In this document: positions 63,482 to 64,000 of the stretch, piece after piece
Layout: every line of letters starts with the position of its first letter
Numbering within the stretch: position 1 is the first letter of the stretch
DNA from: Aphidius gifuensis
Taxonomy: Eukaryota; Arthropoda; Insecta; Hymenoptera; Braconidae
DNA: 64,000 bases
Assembly (NCBI RefSeq): GCF_014905175.1
Contig: NC_057788.1
Location: 16,156,654-16,220,653 of the forward strand
Reading direction: 5' to 3'
Made by a program: the position numbers and the translations under genes
Notes under the pieces: generated by a model
Told to the model about the DNA's origin: nothing
The model's database searches: none
The model's input: only the letters and a program-made list of their open reading frames with translations

Positions 63482-64000
63482 TTAGTCAATATATGAGATC
63501 CTTACTTTATTTTTGTGAACTTTTCTAACCTTCCCTTTTACCATTATTTTAATATTTTCATCCCCACAAATTTCTACCACCTCATATGGACCCTCCCATT
63601 GATGTCCAAATTTTTCTACTACCCCTTCTTTTAATAAAAATACTTTATTTCCTTCTTCAAAAACTTTCGGATTAACATATCTATCGTAATATTTTTTTGA
63701 TTTAGCTTTAGCTAATTTTAAATTTTTATTAGCCTCTTCTTGAACATTTCGTAAGTCAGTATATAATTTAATCAAATATTTTTCATAAGTTATATTATTT
63801 TCATTAATTGGTGGAAAACTAGAGGGCATTTTTGCTAATCTCCCGTATACTAATTGATAAGGAGTATACCCAGTTCCCTCATGTTTACTTGTATTATAGG
63901 CAAATGAAGCTATTTCGCATGTGCTATCCCAATCATTATTCCCTTCATAATTAATTCTTAAATATTCTTTTAATACATGATGTGATCTTTCTATTGAACC
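63482..64000 (-). CDS. pol: Pol, C-terminal part of integrase (element 4), 5' partial
   Basis: The frame is open from the window edge (first codon GGT at 64000) for 172 codons. It opens with GSIERSHHVLKEYLR, which holds the catalytic Glu of the integrase DDE triad. It then has FAYNTSKHEGTGYTPYQLVYG, the usual Ty3/Gypsy block, then a Lys-rich helix, and ends with a GPY/F-type module (HQWEGPYEVVE ... VRKVHKNKVR). It inserts element DNA into the host. Protease, RT and RNase H should lie just beyond the window. This pol is clearly different from that of element 2. Confidence 0.88.
   Translation of the reverse strand, partial: GSIERSHHVLKEYLRINYEGNNDWDSTCEIASFAYNTSKHEGTGYTPYQLVYGRLAKMPSSFPPINENNITYEKYLIKLYTDLRNVQEEANKNLKLAKAKSKKYYDRYVNPKVFEEGNKVFLLKEGVVEKFGHQWEGPYEVVEICGDENIKIMVKGKVRKVHKNKVRISYID

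Larger units (their letters stand above)
58810..64000 (-). mobile_element. LTR retrotransposon element 4 with accessory genes, partial
   Basis: Minus strand, 5' part beyond the window. In order: end of pol integrase (64000-63482), a dsRBD-like ORF (63283-62006), an LRR ORF (61397 to about 60725), a polypurine tract, and the 3' LTR (59535-58810). The element lies in the right arm at GAAAAGAAT. It has no visible envelope ORF; the env position holds the two accessory genes. Confidence 0.8.

Overview
The window looks like accessory DNA from an AT-rich insect genome. A parasitoid wasp or other hymenopteran is my guess, from the general character only. Genes have spliceosomal introns with GT/AG borders, there is no operon organisation, and almost every base belongs to a transposable element. 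I see no host housekeeping gene, rRNA gene or CRISPR array.

Layout. 1-5.4 kb is a mosaic of nested small DNA elements: a CACTG-ended element (562-2125) carrying a long palindrome, GGATCCGG-rich repeats, and a foldback element (3441-4049) with tRNA-like arms. 5.4-8.5 kb is LTR element 1, truncated, with a broken gag and apparently no pol. 8.5-11.8 kb holds a second copy of the CACTG-element end interrupted by a tRNA-headed SINE, a TTAA-flanked MITE and a foldback with another MITE inside. 12.2-14.3 kb is tandem repeats.

The main structure runs from about 14.4 kb past 58.8 kb. It is a very large inverted repeat around a 5.5-kb centre. The centre holds a three-exon gene (38177-43551, 896 aa) related to EnSpm/CACTA (tnp2-like) transposases. 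Each arm carries a copy of one multi-exon gene. In the left copy the gene can be followed through 20 coding exons to a C-terminal BEN-like domain. It contains tandemly duplicated, frame-neutral exons. Later insertions decorate the arms: LTR element 2 in an intron of the left copy, a 640-bp foldback MITE and LTR element 3 at the same (TA)n tract of opposite arms, and LTR element 4, whose LTR begins where the right arm stops at 58809.

LTR element 2 (15761-27498) is a complete Ty3/Gypsy-type retrotransposon: 1128-bp LTRs, a 4-bp ACGT target duplication, gag, a canonical GGGAAAC -1 frameshift site, pol, and a third ORF that has a zinc knuckle and probably uses a spliced mRNA. LTR element 3 (45919-52577) has nearly identical LTRs and an intact, related gag but no pol, so it is a gag-only element probably mobilised in trans. 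Both gags carry AT-hook-like motifs.

LTR element 4 (minus strand, 58810 to beyond 64000) shows the integrase end of pol followed by two unusual genes: a protein with two dsRBD-like repeats, and a leucine-rich-repeat protein with a possible F-box, the latter cut by a TTAA-flanked MITE. This accessory pair and the palindromic transposase/BEN element are the best candidates for undescribed biology here.
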